The notes: generated by a model not told the origin, from the letters alone. A DNA stretch of 41,861 nt from an uncultured Alistipes sp. (GCA_900553175.1 USCH01000010.1:1-41861), one strand, 5' to 3'; shown: positions 24,694 to 34,273, counted from the first letter of the stretch. Numbers and translations are program-made.

Positions 24694-27600
24694 TTAGAAG
24701 TTCAGGTAGATCTGGAGCGAGAAACGGCGCGGGATCGGATAGGAGTGTCCGGTCTGCATGGCCTGTTCGGGATCGAAGATCTTCACGCCGTCCCACACGG
24801 CCAGATTCTCGCACATGACCTGGAAATCCACCGATTGCAGTCCGAGCGCCTTGCGCAGTCCGGGCGTGCGGAGGTTGTAGTTCAGGCTCAGCTCCTGCAG
24901 GCGCAGGTAGCGGGCGTTGCCTTTCCAGAAGGTCGACGGCTTGGTGTTGTTGGTGTTGTTGCCGTAGTAGAGGCGGGGGAAGCGGGCGTCGGGATTCTCC
25001 GTGGCCCGGTTGCCCGAGTATTCGGCCGAGGTCCAGCGGTTGGCCGGATCGTAGGCCAGCGCCAGCACGTTGCCCTTGTAGCCGTTGTTGAACGGAATGT
25101 AGCCGTCGAACTTGTCGCTCATGGCGCCTCCGTAGAGGAAGTAGTTGTTGCCCGTGCCTTTGAACATGACGTTGAGGGTCCAGTTGCGGTAGCGCAGCTC
25201 GGCGCCGAAGCCGTACATGAACTGCGGGATGCCCGCATAGGCGAACAGGGGCACTTGGTCGTCGTCGGTGATTACGCCGTCGCCGTTCACGTCCTTGTAC
25301 TTGATGTCGCCCGGACGCACCGTGCCGAACTGTTCGGGGCTGAGGTCCACGTCCTGCTGGTCCTTGAACAGACCCAGGGCGATGTAGCCGCGCTGCACGT
25401 TGTTGGCGTAGCCGTTCTTGCTCAGATAGGGGTAGAGCTGTTCGGTCTCCTCCCAGTTGTTGATCTTGTTCTTCGAGAGGGTGAAGTTGCCCCGGAGGGT
25501 GAAGTGGGCGTTCTTGCCCAGCGGCTGGAAATACTCGAAGTTGCCGTCGCCGCCCCAGCTGGTCATGCTGCCGACGTTGCCGTAGGGCATGCTGATCACG
25601 CCCACGTAGTCGGGAATCTGCGTGCGCTGCTGGAAGATTCCTTCGCGACGGTCGCGGAAGTAGTCGATCGTCAGCGTGAAGCGGTCGCCGAAGAGGTGGG
25701 CGTCCAGACCGACGTCGAACTTGTTGGCCTTCTCCCACTGGAGGTTGTCGGCGCCCACGCGGTCCTCGGTGAGCGTTCCCACACCGCCCCACCAGGTCTT
25801 CTTGGCGTTATCCTCGCGGATGATGGTCAGGTAGGGGAAGCGCAGCAGACTGATGCGGTCGTTGCCGACGCTGCCGTACGAGGCGCGGATCTTGAGGAAG
25901 TTGAGCCACTTCGACTTTTTCAGGAAGTTGTACTGCGTCGGCACCCAGCCCACGGCCACGGCCGGGAAGAATCCGTACTGCTGTCCGGTCTTGAAGTTCT
26001 CCGAGCCGTTCAGACCGAAGTTCAGGTCGACGAAGTAGGTGTCCTTGAAGCCGTAGGTGAAGCGTCCCGAGAGACTCTGGTAGCGCTTGGCGATGGCGTT
26101 CATGCTGCTGTCGGCGCCCGATTCGACGGTGCTCTCCAGGTAGTAGAACAGCAGGCCGCCCACGCGGTGGTTGCCGAACGCACGGTCGTAGTTGATCTGT
26201 CCGTCGAAGTAGAGCTTGCGCCAGCTCCACGATTCGGAGTTGTACTGCACCGACGAGGAGGTCACCTGCTCGGACAGCATCAGCTCGCCCGTATTGGTGC
26301 GTTCGCGGGCGTAGTAGAGGCTGGGCATCGAATAGCGGCTCTCGCCGAAGAGGCTCTGCGCGTCCCACGATCCGGTGGCCTTGACGCTCAGACCCTCGGT
26401 GATCATCGAGAGGTCCTGCTTCAGGCCGATGTTGATCAGGTTGCGGTTGTGGTTCTCGACGGTGTTGCCCGTGTAGTTGAGCAGCACGTGGGGCGGGATG
26501 TCGCTGTCGGTGCCCGACGAGGGCAGCTCGCCGCTCGAATAGCGCAGCGGGTACATCAGCGGCGTGGTTTTCGACTGCGAGTCCCAGATCCAGTCGGTGA
26601 GCGACTGGTCCAGACGGCTGTAGGGCTTGCCCATGCTCGGGCGCTTGTTGACCGACATGAAACCCGTGGCGCCCAGATAGAGCTGGGTGGTCTTCGTCAG
26701 GTTGATGTCGATGTTGATGCGGTAGTTGTAGGTGTCGTAGCCTACGCCCTTGTTGTACTTGCTGTCCTCGAGGTTGCGGTAGGCCGAGCTCTCCTGCGAC
26801 ATGCCCAGACTGGCGAAGTAGCGGGCGATGCTGCCGCCGCCCTGTGCGCTGATGTACTGGGTGTGCTGGAACGAGACGGGCTTGAGGATTTCGCTCTGCC
26901 AGTCGACGTCGGGGTAGAGGTCGGGATCGAGTCCGTGGCGGATGATTTCGAGCTGCGTGCTGTTGTAGATGGGGCTCATGCCCGAAGCCACGGCCGCTTC
27001 GTTGGCCAGCTCGGCATACTCCGACGCCCGCAGGTATTCGGGCAGGCGGCGCAGCTCCGAGATGGTGTAGTTCGAACGGAAGGTGATGTTGAGCTTCTGC
27101 TCCTGGCCGCGCTTGGTGGTGACGAGCACCACGCCGTTGGCGCCGCGGCTGCCGTATACGGCCGTTGCGGCGGCATCCTTCAGCACCGAGAAGCTCTCCA
27201 CGTCCGCGGGGTCGATCTGGCTCAGCGAACCTTCCAGACCGTCGATGAGCACCAGCGCGCCGCTGTTGGCGCCGAACGTGCCGATGCCGCGCACCCAGAA
27301 TTCGGAGATGTTGCGTCCCGGCTCGCCGCTCGACTGGATCGAGATCACGCCGGGCACGCGTCCGCCGAGCGTGTTGACGATGTTGGTCGCGGGCAGTTCG
27401 AGCGCCTTGGTGTCGACCACGGCCACGGCACCCGTGACGCTGACTTTGCGCTGCGTGCCCATACCCACGACGACGACCTCTTCGAGTTCGTTGCCGGCCT
27501 GGAGCTGCACGTGCACTTCGTCGGCCGAGACGACGGTGTGTTCATAGGATTCGAAACCGACGAACGACACCACCAGCGTGTTGTAGAGGTCGATGGGGAT

Positions 27601-27810
27601 CGAGAAGCGCCCTTCCGAGTTGGTGAGCGTTCCCACGCCGGGTTTGTCCTTGACGTAGACGGTTGCGCCGACGACGGGTTGGTTGCCGGGGTCGACGACC
27701 GTTCCTTTCAGCGTGATGGACTTTCTTTGCGGGGTCTGTGCGCCGGCCTGGACCGCGAGGGTCAGCAGCAGGGCGCATATGAATAGAAATCGCTTCATTT
27801 GTCTCTTCAT
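24694..27810 (-). CDS. SusC/RagA-family TonB-dependent transporter
   Basis: A 1038-residue outer-membrane glycan importer energised by TonB. The signal peptide ends at QAGAQ (residue 25). A CarboxypepD_reg-like domain follows (about 33-110, ITLKGTVVDPGNQPVVGATV). Then comes the linker ELEEVVVVGMGTQRKVSVTGAV (about 109-130) with the TonB-box-like region. Next are the plug (GRVPGVISIQSSG, VLIDGLEGS, VLKDAAATAVYGSRGANG) and a 22-strand barrel ending RRFSLQIYLNF with a terminal Phe. There is no N-terminal anti-sigma-interacting domain, so regulation does not run through an ECF/anti-sigma pair. Two ATGs (27810, 27798) are possible. It lies 19 bp after the IPT/NHL gene and forms the transport complex with the SusD protein. 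Confidence 0.95.
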   Translation of the reverse strand: MKRQMKRFLFICALLLTLAVQAGAQTPQRKSITLKGTVVDPGNQPVVGATVYVKDKPGVGTLTNSEGRFSIPIDLYNTLVVSFVGFESYEHTVVSADEVHVQLQAGNELEEVVVVGMGTQRKVSVTGAVAVVDTKALELPATNIVNTLGGRVPGVISIQSSGEPGRNISEFWVRGIGTFGANSGALVLIDGLEGSLSQIDPADVESFSVLKDAAATAVYGSRGANGVVLVTTKRGQEQKLNITFRSNYTISELRRLPEYLRASEYAELANEAAVASGMSPIYNSTQLEIIRHGLDPDLYPDVDWQSEILKPVSFQHTQYISAQGGGSIARYFASLGMSQESSAYRNLEDSKYNKGVGYDTYNYRINIDINLTKTTQLYLGATGFMSVNKRPSMGKPYSRLDQSLTDWIWDSQSKTTPLMYPLRYSSGELPSSGTDSDIPPHVLLNYTGNTVENHNRNLINIGLKQDLSMITEGLSVKATGSWDAQSLFGESRYSMPSLYYARERTNTGELMLSEQVTSSSVQYNSESWSWRKLYFDGQINYDRAFGNHRVGGLLFYYLESTVESGADSSMNAIAKRYQSLSGRFTYGFKDTYFVDLNFGLNGSENFKTGQQYGFFPAVAVGWVPTQYNFLKKSKWLNFLKIRASYGSVGNDRISLLRFPYLTIIREDNAKKTWWGGVGTLTEDRVGADNLQWEKANKFDVGLDAHLFGDRFTLTIDYFRDRREGIFQQRTQIPDYVGVISMPYGNVGSMTSWGGDGNFEYFQPLGKNAHFTLRGNFTLSKNKINNWEETEQLYPYLSKNGYANNVQRGYIALGLFKDQQDVDLSPEQFGTVRPGDIKYKDVNGDGVITDDDQVPLFAYAGIPQFMYGFGAELRYRNWTLNVMFKGTGNNYFLYGGAMSDKFDGYIPFNNGYKGNVLALAYDPANRWTSAEYSGNRATENPDARFPRLYYGNNTNNTKPSTFWKGNARYLRLQELSLNYNLRTPGLRKALGLQSVDFQVMCENLAVWDGVKIFDPEQAMQTGHSYPIPRRFSLQIYLNF

Positions 27811-27829
27811 TTAAGGGGTGGAAACCGGC

Positions 27830-29182
27830 TTATTCGGTGGCTATGCGGCGGATGGCGTAGTTCTCGCAGTCGTTGACGTAGAGAATGCCGTCCGAGTCGA
27901 TCACCAGACCGATGGGCTTGTTGAACTGCGATACGTCGGCCGGACCGTTGGCGTAGCCGGGCGTGCGGGGCGTTCCCGCGAGGGTCGACACGTAGCCCGT
28001 GGCCAGCGTGATGCGGCGGATGCAGTGGTTTTCGCTGTCGGCGACGTAGATGTAGTCCTCGTCGGCGCACATCTGGCACGGACTGTTGAACTGCGCCTCG
28101 TCGAGGGCGCCGTCCAGATAGCCGGAGGTGTTCCGGCGGCCGGCCCACAGCTCGCAGGTGCCCGCCTCGATGTCGTGTTTGTAGATGCAGTGCCGGTTCT
28201 TGACCGAGAAGTAGGCGATGTTGGGGTCGCGCGGGTCGAAGACGATGCCTTTGACATCGCCGGCCGCATCCTTGAACGCTTCGGTCGTGAGGTTTTCGCC
28301 GCGGCCGCTCTTCGGATCGAAACGGGCTACGGTGCCCTCGTTGGTGTAGAAGTAGAACTTGTGGTCGCCTGGATTCATGGCGAAGCCCTGACGGCCGCCC
28401 CACGAGGACATTCCGGCCGTGTAGCCCAGCTCGCGGTCCCACTTGATGGACGGCTCGGTGATGCGCGTGTAGTCGGCCGAGGGGTCGAAGAAGCCGTAAT
28501 CGTCCATGCCGACGTTGGTGTTGAACCAGTAAACCCGGTCGGAGGCGTAGTCGTAGGAGATCAGCATGTCGTTCACCAGAATCTCGGTTTCGGCCACCGA
28601 CTTGATGTTGCCCGACTCCTCGTTCATCATGTAGAAGCGCCGGTGATTATCCTCTTCGGTCTTGAAGCAGGCGAAAAGGTTCTTGTCGGCGTCGATGGCC
28701 AGACCCGTCTCGGATACCCGGGAGAATTGGGCGCTGCTCAGCGAGACGGTGCCCGAGGGCATGCTGGCGCCCTTCGTGCCGCCGACGAGCGTCGACACCG
28801 AGGTCTGGACGATGTAGTCGAACACTTCGTCGAAACGGGCCTCGTTTTCACCGATGACCACGCGGATGACGCACTCCTCGCCCGGCAGTTTGGGTGCCAG
28901 CACGAGCATGCGTTCGCCCGTCGACGAGATGACGGCGGCGCGCTTCTCGTTGAAGTAGACGGCGATGTCCTCGACGCGGGTGCCGAAATTCTTGCCCTTG
29001 ATGATGACCTGTGTGGCGATCGGTCCTGTTTTGGGTGCGAACGATTCGAGCTCGATCGGCTGGTCGGGACGGTGCGGGGCACCCTCCTTCGCTTCGTCGT
29101 CGGAGCACGACATCATTCCGAGTCCCGCCACCAGACAGGCAAGCCGCAGCGACATGCGGCATTTGCAGTAGAGTTTTTTCAT
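27830..29182 (-). CDS. IPT/TIG plus NHL-repeat surface lipoprotein
   Basis: A 450-residue lipoprotein with lipobox MMSC (C26). After a charged linker it has an IPT/TIG immunoglobulin-like domain (about 41-125, starting ELESFAPKTGPIATQVIIKG). An NHL-type beta-propeller follows (about 140-450), with repeats such as GLAIDADKNLFAC, GIVFDPRDPNIAYFS, CADEDYIYVADSENHCIRRI and GLVIDSDGILYVNDCENYAIRRI. This combination is common in PULs at the SusE-like position and probably extends a glycan-binding platform on the cell surface. It sits directly upstream of susC (19 bp) and 21 bp after GH92-C. No catalytic motif is seen. Confidence 0.85.
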   Translation of the reverse strand: MKKLYCKCRMSLRLACLVAGLGMMSCSDDEAKEGAPHRPDQPIELESFAPKTGPIATQVIIKGKNFGTRVEDIAVYFNEKRAAVISSTGERMLVLAPKLPGEECVIRVVIGENEARFDEVFDYIVQTSVSTLVGGTKGASMPSGTVSLSSAQFSRVSETGLAIDADKNLFACFKTEEDNHRRFYMMNEESGNIKSVAETEILVNDMLISYDYASDRVYWFNTNVGMDDYGFFDPSADYTRITEPSIKWDRELGYTAGMSSWGGRQGFAMNPGDHKFYFYTNEGTVARFDPKSGRGENLTTEAFKDAAGDVKGIVFDPRDPNIAYFSVKNRHCIYKHDIEAGTCELWAGRRNTSGYLDGALDEAQFNSPCQMCADEDYIYVADSENHCIRRITLATGYVSTLAGTPRTPGYANGPADVSQFNKPIGLVIDSDGILYVNDCENYAIRRIATE

Positions 29183-29203
29183 AGGTGTTGGTTGTTAGGA
29201 ATT

Positions 29204-31630
29204 TTATGGTTTGTCTGTTGCGTTCGTTTCCGGGGCGGCCGCTGCGCCGGCGCCGTGCGGGCCGCTCTGGCCGGAGGCGGTCCCGCACTCCTCGGCCTCG
29301 GGGTCTCCGACGCCCCACCGATAGCAGGGTTCGGGTCCCATGTAGAGGTCCAGCCGCCCTCCGGCCGCGATCGAGGCGAAGTCGATGTGCGAACGGTCGT
29401 AGGGCCTGCCGTTGAGTTCGGCGCGCTGGATGTAGCGGTTTTCCGGCGAGTTGCCGTGTGCTTCGACCACGAAGCTGCGGCCCGTCGCATAGCGGGGGTC
29501 GAGCCTGAATTCGATGCGGTCGAACACGGGGCTGGTGATCTCCATCCGCGGCTCGCCGGGGCATGCCGGATGGAGGCCCGAGGCGGCGAGCACGTACCAG
29601 GCCGACATCTGCCCCGCGTCTTCGTTGCCGACGATGCCTTCGACGGTGTCGGCGTAGGCGTTGCGGCAGATCGTGCGGGTCCAGTGCTGCGTGAGCCAGG
29701 GTCGGCCCAGCCGGTTGAAGAGGAACGGCGCCAGGTGGACCGGTTCGTTGGCGTGGTTGTAGTAGGGATTCCAGTGCATGTCTTCGGGCGTCGACTCGAA
29801 GAAGCGTTCCAGATCGGCGAGCGCCGCCTCGCGTCCGCCCATCATCCGGACCATTCCATCGATGTCGTGGGGCACGAACCAGCCCTGCTGGTAGGGGGTC
29901 GACTCGATGCATCCGTACCACTCCCGGGTGCGGGCGTCGTCGGGCCACTCCATCCATGTGCCGTCGGCCAGACGGGGGCGGAACCAGCCTTTTTCGGTGT
30001 CGAAGATGTTGCGCCAGGCTCCGGCCTTGCGGTCGAACCGCTCCGCATCCTCCGTTTTTCCGAGCAGGGCGGCCAGCCGGGCGACGCACCAGTCGGCGTA
30101 GGCGTATTCGAGCGTGTGCGAGATGCAGAGCGACGAGGGGGTGTAGCCCAGCGAATCGTTGCCGAACAGGCGCGAGGTGTTCACCGCGTAGCGGTAGGCC
30201 TCCTCGACGTCGTACTCCCGGCCGATGCCCTTGGCGTAGGCGTCGGTCAGCACCGACAGGGCCGGATTGCCCAGCATGCAGCCCGTGTAGGCGTTGGCCA
30301 GCTCCCAGCGTTCGTAATATTCGCGGCCGCTCGTGCGGGCCTGCTCCGTGAGCGAGGCGAGCAGGTCGTCGACCACTTCGGGATTGATGATCGTCTGGAG
30401 CGGCATCTGGCTCCGGAAGACGTCCCAGCCGCTGAATACCGTGCGTTTGGTGAACGTTCCGTCGGAGGAGTGTATCTTCAGGTCGCCGCCCACGTAGCGG
30501 CCGTCCGTGTCGGTGTAGATGCGCGGATCGATCATCGTGTGGTAGAGCGCCGTGTAGAAGATGCGCCGGTCGGCGTCGCTGCCGCCCTCGATGCGGATGC
30601 GGCCCAGCGCCTCGTTCCAGGCCTCGCGGGCCCCGGTGCGCACCTCGTCGAAACTCTTTCCGGCGATCTCCGCCTCGAAGTTGCGCCGGGCTCCCTCGGC
30701 GTCGACGAACGAGATGCCCGCCCGGAGCTCCACCTGCTCCCCTTCGGCGGTCGGGAACTCGGTGAAGAATCCGATGTGGTCGCCTTCCAGTTCATCCGCG
30801 TCGCAGATGCGTTCGGCCGCTGCGACCCGTTTCAGATAGCGGTCGCTCACCACGTCGTCCTTGTGCCGGCTCCACGAGGCGGGTATGTCGGCCCGCCAGA
30901 AGCCGTGCCGGACCATCGGGCGGCTCAGCCGGGCGTAGAAGTGGAGCGTGTAGGCCACGTCGCCCTCGCCGTCGCCCCAGCCGCCCGTCTGGGGCGTGCA
31001 GCGGATCCAGCCGCTGATCGTGCGGTCGTCCTCCACGCGGATGTGCTGCCGCTGGGCCGTGCCGCCCACGCGCCGTGCCAGGTCGATCTGGATGCGGGCC
31101 GTGTCGGTCTGCGGGAAGGTGAAGCGCATGATGCCGCAGCGGGGCGTCGCCGAACATTCGGCCGTGATGCCGTAGTCGGTCAGCCGCACACGGTACCAGC
31201 CTGCGCGGGCCTCCTCCGAATCTTTGTCGTAATGCGAGCGCCACCCCTCGATCGTGCCGTCTTCGCGTCCGGCGACGGTGCGGAGCGGTCCGGTCGTCGG
31301 CATGACGAGGAAGTTGCCCAGCTCGCCGAACCAGCCCACGCCGTTCATCTGTGTGAGGGCGAATCCTTCGATGGTGGTGTGCTCGTAGCTGTACCCGGGG
31401 CTGTTGTCGCCGCCCGTGATCGTGTTGGGGCTGACCTGCGTCATGCCGAACGGGGTCGCCGCCCCCGGAAAGGTTTTGCCCAGTCCGTGATAGACGCCGG
31501 CCGCTGCGGTGCTGGTGCTGGCTCCGATGAACGGATCGACCCAGTCGGCGGGTGCGGTCCGTGCGTCGTGCGGGGTCCTCTGGCAGGCGATGGCCGTCGC
31601 GAGGGCGAGTATGCAAAGCGGTATTCTCAT
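29204..31630 (-). CDS. GH92 alpha-mannosidase, lipoprotein (GH92-C)
   Basis: An 808-residue GH92 enzyme with a lipoprotein signal (lipobox AIAC, C16), so it is membrane-anchored, unlike GH92-A and GH92-B. The N-terminal beta-sandwich starts WVDPFIGASTSTAAAG (30-45). The catalytic acid motif is NEPVH (E629) and the base motif GNEDAGQMSAWYV (D671). All are canonical, so an active exo-alpha-mannosidase is expected. After the normal family end (MGPEPCYRWG) there is an extra tail of about 34 residues (775-808) rich in Gly, Ala, Ser and Pro. I placed the start at 31630; the frame stays open far upstream, but that part is antisense-like shadow of the GH38-like gene. Its ATG overlaps the stop of that gene by four bases. 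Confidence 0.92.
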   Translation of the reverse strand: MRIPLCILALATAIACQRTPHDARTAPADWVDPFIGASTSTAAAGVYHGLGKTFPGAATPFGMTQVSPNTITGGDNSPGYSYEHTTIEGFALTQMNGVGWFGELGNFLVMPTTGPLRTVAGREDGTIEGWRSHYDKDSEEARAGWYRVRLTDYGITAECSATPRCGIMRFTFPQTDTARIQIDLARRVGGTAQRQHIRVEDDRTISGWIRCTPQTGGWGDGEGDVAYTLHFYARLSRPMVRHGFWRADIPASWSRHKDDVVSDRYLKRVAAAERICDADELEGDHIGFFTEFPTAEGEQVELRAGISFVDAEGARRNFEAEIAGKSFDEVRTGAREAWNEALGRIRIEGGSDADRRIFYTALYHTMIDPRIYTDTDGRYVGGDLKIHSSDGTFTKRTVFSGWDVFRSQMPLQTIINPEVVDDLLASLTEQARTSGREYYERWELANAYTGCMLGNPALSVLTDAYAKGIGREYDVEEAYRYAVNTSRLFGNDSLGYTPSSLCISHTLEYAYADWCVARLAALLGKTEDAERFDRKAGAWRNIFDTEKGWFRPRLADGTWMEWPDDARTREWYGCIESTPYQQGWFVPHDIDGMVRMMGGREAALADLERFFESTPEDMHWNPYYNHANEPVHLAPFLFNRLGRPWLTQHWTRTICRNAYADTVEGIVGNEDAGQMSAWYVLAASGLHPACPGEPRMEITSPVFDRIEFRLDPRYATGRSFVVEAHGNSPENRYIQRAELNGRPYDRSHIDFASIAAGGRLDLYMGPEPCYRWGVGDPEAEECGTASGQSGPHGAGAAAAPETNATDKP

Positions 31631-34212
31631 GGGTTTTCGTGTATGAACAGGGTAGTTACGCCGAAGCGGGGCGCGCGGATGCGCACCGAGCATCCGTCCG
31701 CCTCCTTGCGGATGCGGCATGCGGCGGTCGGGTTGCCGTTGAGGTCGGTAAGGTCGATGCGGCGGAACGGACGGCCGAACCCTATTTTTGCGGGCCGTCC
31801 GGAGCCCGAGGCGTTGAAGAGCCGGACGACGACACCGCCGTCGGCCGGGTAGGCGGTCACCACCTCGTAGCCTGTCGCGCCCGTGTCGAGCAGCGAACGC
31901 CGTTCCATCGCGGCGTCGGCATGCAGCGAGCAGAGCAGCGGTTCGTTGTGCCGCACGCTCGCCCGGTCCACCCCTGCGCGGTCCCAGCCGCCCCGGTGGG
32001 GAAGCAGCACGCAGTCGATCTGCGTGGGACCGTCGAGCGGATAATCGCAGCCCCACAGCCCTCCGCCCGAGTATTGCACGGTGAGCCCCAGCGGCTCGCC
32101 CGTTCCGTGGCGGTAGGTGGTCGTGCGGTCGCTCAGCAGCGCCAGTCCGCGGCCTCGGCGGCCGGCCTCGGCGAGATCGACCCAGTGCAGGAGGACCTGA
32201 TGCTTGATCGCGCGCCAGTCGTTGTAGTGGGTGTCGCCGAGCGTGCTGCGGCAGACGTCGAACGGAGCGTCCTTGTCCAGATGCGGATCGTCGAGCGCTG
32301 CGGGGAAGAGCATCGTGAGCTTGTAGCGGTCGTCGTAGCAGGCGCGCCGCGGATTGGCGTAGGCGTCGCGCTGCCGGAACTCTCCGATGCATTCGTTGTG
32401 CCGCCAGTCGATGCGCAGCGAGATTTCGATTTCGGGCGACCCCTTGCGGAGCGTGATGCGCTGCGTGAAGGGGTGCGAGGCGATCGTTCCCTCGATGAGA
32501 AGCCATTGCTCCAGGTCGCCGTTCCGGCCCCGGGTGACGCGGGCGGGCGTCTCGGTCGACGAGCGGAACCCTCCGTTGTCGCAGAAATGGCCGCGCAGCT
32601 CGCCGAATGCGTACTCCGATTGCGGGTCGGTCCACTCCTCGGACCCGTCCGGGCCCTTGACCCGCAGCTCCCGGATCGTGCCGCCGCGCGCCGGATCGAC
32701 CGTGATGCGGCAGCATTCGTTTTCGATCGTGCAGCCGTCGGTCTGCGGAGCCTGCTCCGCGGCGGCATCTTCGCGCCGCAGGGCGTAAGTCGTGTATCCG
32801 AACGAGGGAACTTCGGCCCGGAGACAGATTCCCTCCTCCGTCGGCGCCGCCTCCACCGCATGTCCCTCGATGTCGGTGACGGCGATCCGATGTCCGCGCC
32901 ACGACTCCGGCAGCGCGATCCGCACCGTTTCTTTGCGCGCGAATCCGGCCGTGTTGCAGACGCGCAGCGTGGCCCGGTCCCCTTCGATGCGCTCCGTGCC
33001 GCCCATGCGGCGCTGGGCGTCGCCGATCAGCTTCAGGGCCCGCCCGTCCGCCGTCGCGGTCCAGCGGGCGATGTGTGCGGCCCACGTTTCGGTGCCGTGC
33101 AGCCGGTTGTAGGGCACGATCCACGAATCGTGATGCTGGGCCAGCATGAGCGTCCGCCAGGCTTCGTCCATCTCCGCCTGCGGGAAGTCGAATCCCCGGG
33201 TCAGCAGGGCGATCGTCGCCGTTTTTTCGGCCGCCGGAAGCAGATTTTCCGTCCGGCGCACCTGCCGGGCGATGCGTTGCAGCACCTGACTGCCCCACAT
33301 CAGTCCGGGGCGCACCTCCTCCTGGGAGAAGCGGTAGCGCTCCTTCGGGCGTTCGCAATCCAGTCCTTCGAAATATTCGCGCCAGGTGACGTACCTCGAT
33401 CCGGCCCGGATTTTCTCACCGTGGCCGATCCAGGGGCCGTTGCGCCAGCCTGCATCCTGGAGGCACATGCCCACGGGGTGTTCGATGCCGGCCTGCCGGC
33501 AGGCGTCGAGGTATTCGGGTTCGTTGCCCCAGGCCGTGGTCTGCCAGACCGAGCCTTCGAGCAGCTCTTCGCAGGCGTAGCGCGGCGAGGTCGTGATCCA
33601 CGACCCGTCGGGTCCGGTCCATCTCACGCTCTCTCCGCCGTAGGGGGCCGCATAGCCGCCCCAGCAGGTGTTGGGGCATTTGAGCGATGCGTAGCGATAC
33701 CCGAACTGCCGCAGAATCTGGGGCAGGCAGCTCGTGAAGCAGGGCTCTTCGCAGGCGTAGGTGCGCAATTCGACTGTGGGAAAGTGCTTGCGGAGTTTGC
33801 GGATGCCGTACTGGAACTGGCGGATGAGGCTTTCGCCCGAGATGTTGTAGCAGTAGGGCTGGGCGTAGGTCGGATTGACGAATTCCACGCGCGGGGTGGC
33901 GGCGAGCGCCTTGAAGCGCTCGTAGTCGCCCGGAGTGCGGAGCTGCACGCTGTCCCATGTTTCGGGCTCGATCTCCAGCGAGATGCGCCATTCGGGGTGT
34001 TTTTCGAGCGTCTGAACCAGGAAACGGGTTTTCCACTCCACGGGATAGTGGCCGTAGATGCCTCCGTGGTACCCGTCCACGAAGTCGGGCTGCCGGGCGC
34101 TGCCCGATCGGGGCAGGAGCGTCAGCAGGAGGGCGAGAAACACTCCTCCGGCACGGAAAAGCCGTGCGAAAGGAGCTGCTTTCGGTCGTTCGGGTCGTAG
34201 GTTCGGTTTCAT
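31627..34212 (-). CDS. GH38-like protein with altered metal site
   Basis: An 861-residue protein of the GH38 alpha-mannosidase type, probably first gene of block 1. Arg-rich residues and a hydrophobic stretch (about 18-34) form a signal peptide. The N-terminal catalytic domain starts with YHGGIYGHYP (48-57), where GH38 has HxD. The nucleophile segment reads CEEPCFTSCLPQIL (154-167), where the usual pattern is xPDxFG..LPQI. The third metal segment AQHHDSW (358-364, H361) is conserved. Thus two Asp zinc ligands appear replaced by Gly51 and Cys158. A beta-sandwich C-terminal half follows (about 400-861), including the segment WLLIEGTIASHPFTQRITL. It is either a subfamily with different chemistry or a non-catalytic binding protein. 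I chose the ATG at 34212; codons upstream have no protein character. Confidence 0.75.
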   Translation of the reverse strand: MKPNLRPERPKAAPFARLFRAGGVFLALLLTLLPRSGSARQPDFVDGYHGGIYGHYPVEWKTRFLVQTLEKHPEWRISLEIEPETWDSVQLRTPGDYERFKALAATPRVEFVNPTYAQPYCYNISGESLIRQFQYGIRKLRKHFPTVELRTYACEEPCFTSCLPQILRQFGYRYASLKCPNTCWGGYAAPYGGESVRWTGPDGSWITTSPRYACEELLEGSVWQTTAWGNEPEYLDACRQAGIEHPVGMCLQDAGWRNGPWIGHGEKIRAGSRYVTWREYFEGLDCERPKERYRFSQEEVRPGLMWGSQVLQRIARQVRRTENLLPAAEKTATIALLTRGFDFPQAEMDEAWRTLMLAQHHDSWIVPYNRLHGTETWAAHIARWTATADGRALKLIGDAQRRMGGTERIEGDRATLRVCNTAGFARKETVRIALPESWRGHRIAVTDIEGHAVEAAPTEEGICLRAEVPSFGYTTYALRREDAAAEQAPQTDGCTIENECCRITVDPARGGTIRELRVKGPDGSEEWTDPQSEYAFGELRGHFCDNGGFRSSTETPARVTRGRNGDLEQWLLIEGTIASHPFTQRITLRKGSPEIEISLRIDWRHNECIGEFRQRDAYANPRRACYDDRYKLTMLFPAALDDPHLDKDAPFDVCRSTLGDTHYNDWRAIKHQVLLHWVDLAEAGRRGRGLALLSDRTTTYRHGTGEPLGLTVQYSGGGLWGCDYPLDGPTQIDCVLLPHRGGWDRAGVDRASVRHNEPLLCSLHADAAMERRSLLDTGATGYEVVTAYPADGGVVVRLFNASGSGRPAKIGFGRPFRRIDLTDLNGNPTAACRIRKEADGCSVRIRAPRFGVTTLFIHENP

Positions 34213-34265
34213 GGGTCGGGTTGGCCTGCGGACGGTGGTCGGCCGTCCTGTAGCGGGTCCGAATG

Positions 34266-34273
34266 CAAAGTAA
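34266..34273 (-). promoter_or_regulatory. Candidate promoter region of PUL block 1
   Basis: TTACTTTG on the minus strand resembles the -7 box with one mismatch and would give a leader of about 45-50 nt before the ATG at 34212. An A8/T8 tract (34284-34291) lies where the -33 element would be. The rest of the 175-bp gap is AT-rich, unlike its surroundings, and is the natural place for the locus regulator to bind. I see no clean operator repeat. Confidence 0.4.

Noticed and set aside
21447..31852. Very long plus-strand open frames (1123, 1056 and 1344 codons) opposite SusC/SusD and the lipoproteins
   Set aside because: These are antisense to well-recognised PUL genes, have biased composition and carry no motifs. 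High GC in the third codon position keeps the opposite frame open.
29204..33358. A 1384-residue minus-strand frame that would fuse an unknown domain to GH92-C
   Set aside because: The added part overlaps the GH38-like gene in another frame and has no protein-like composition. GH92-C has its own signal peptide and lipobox starting at 31630.
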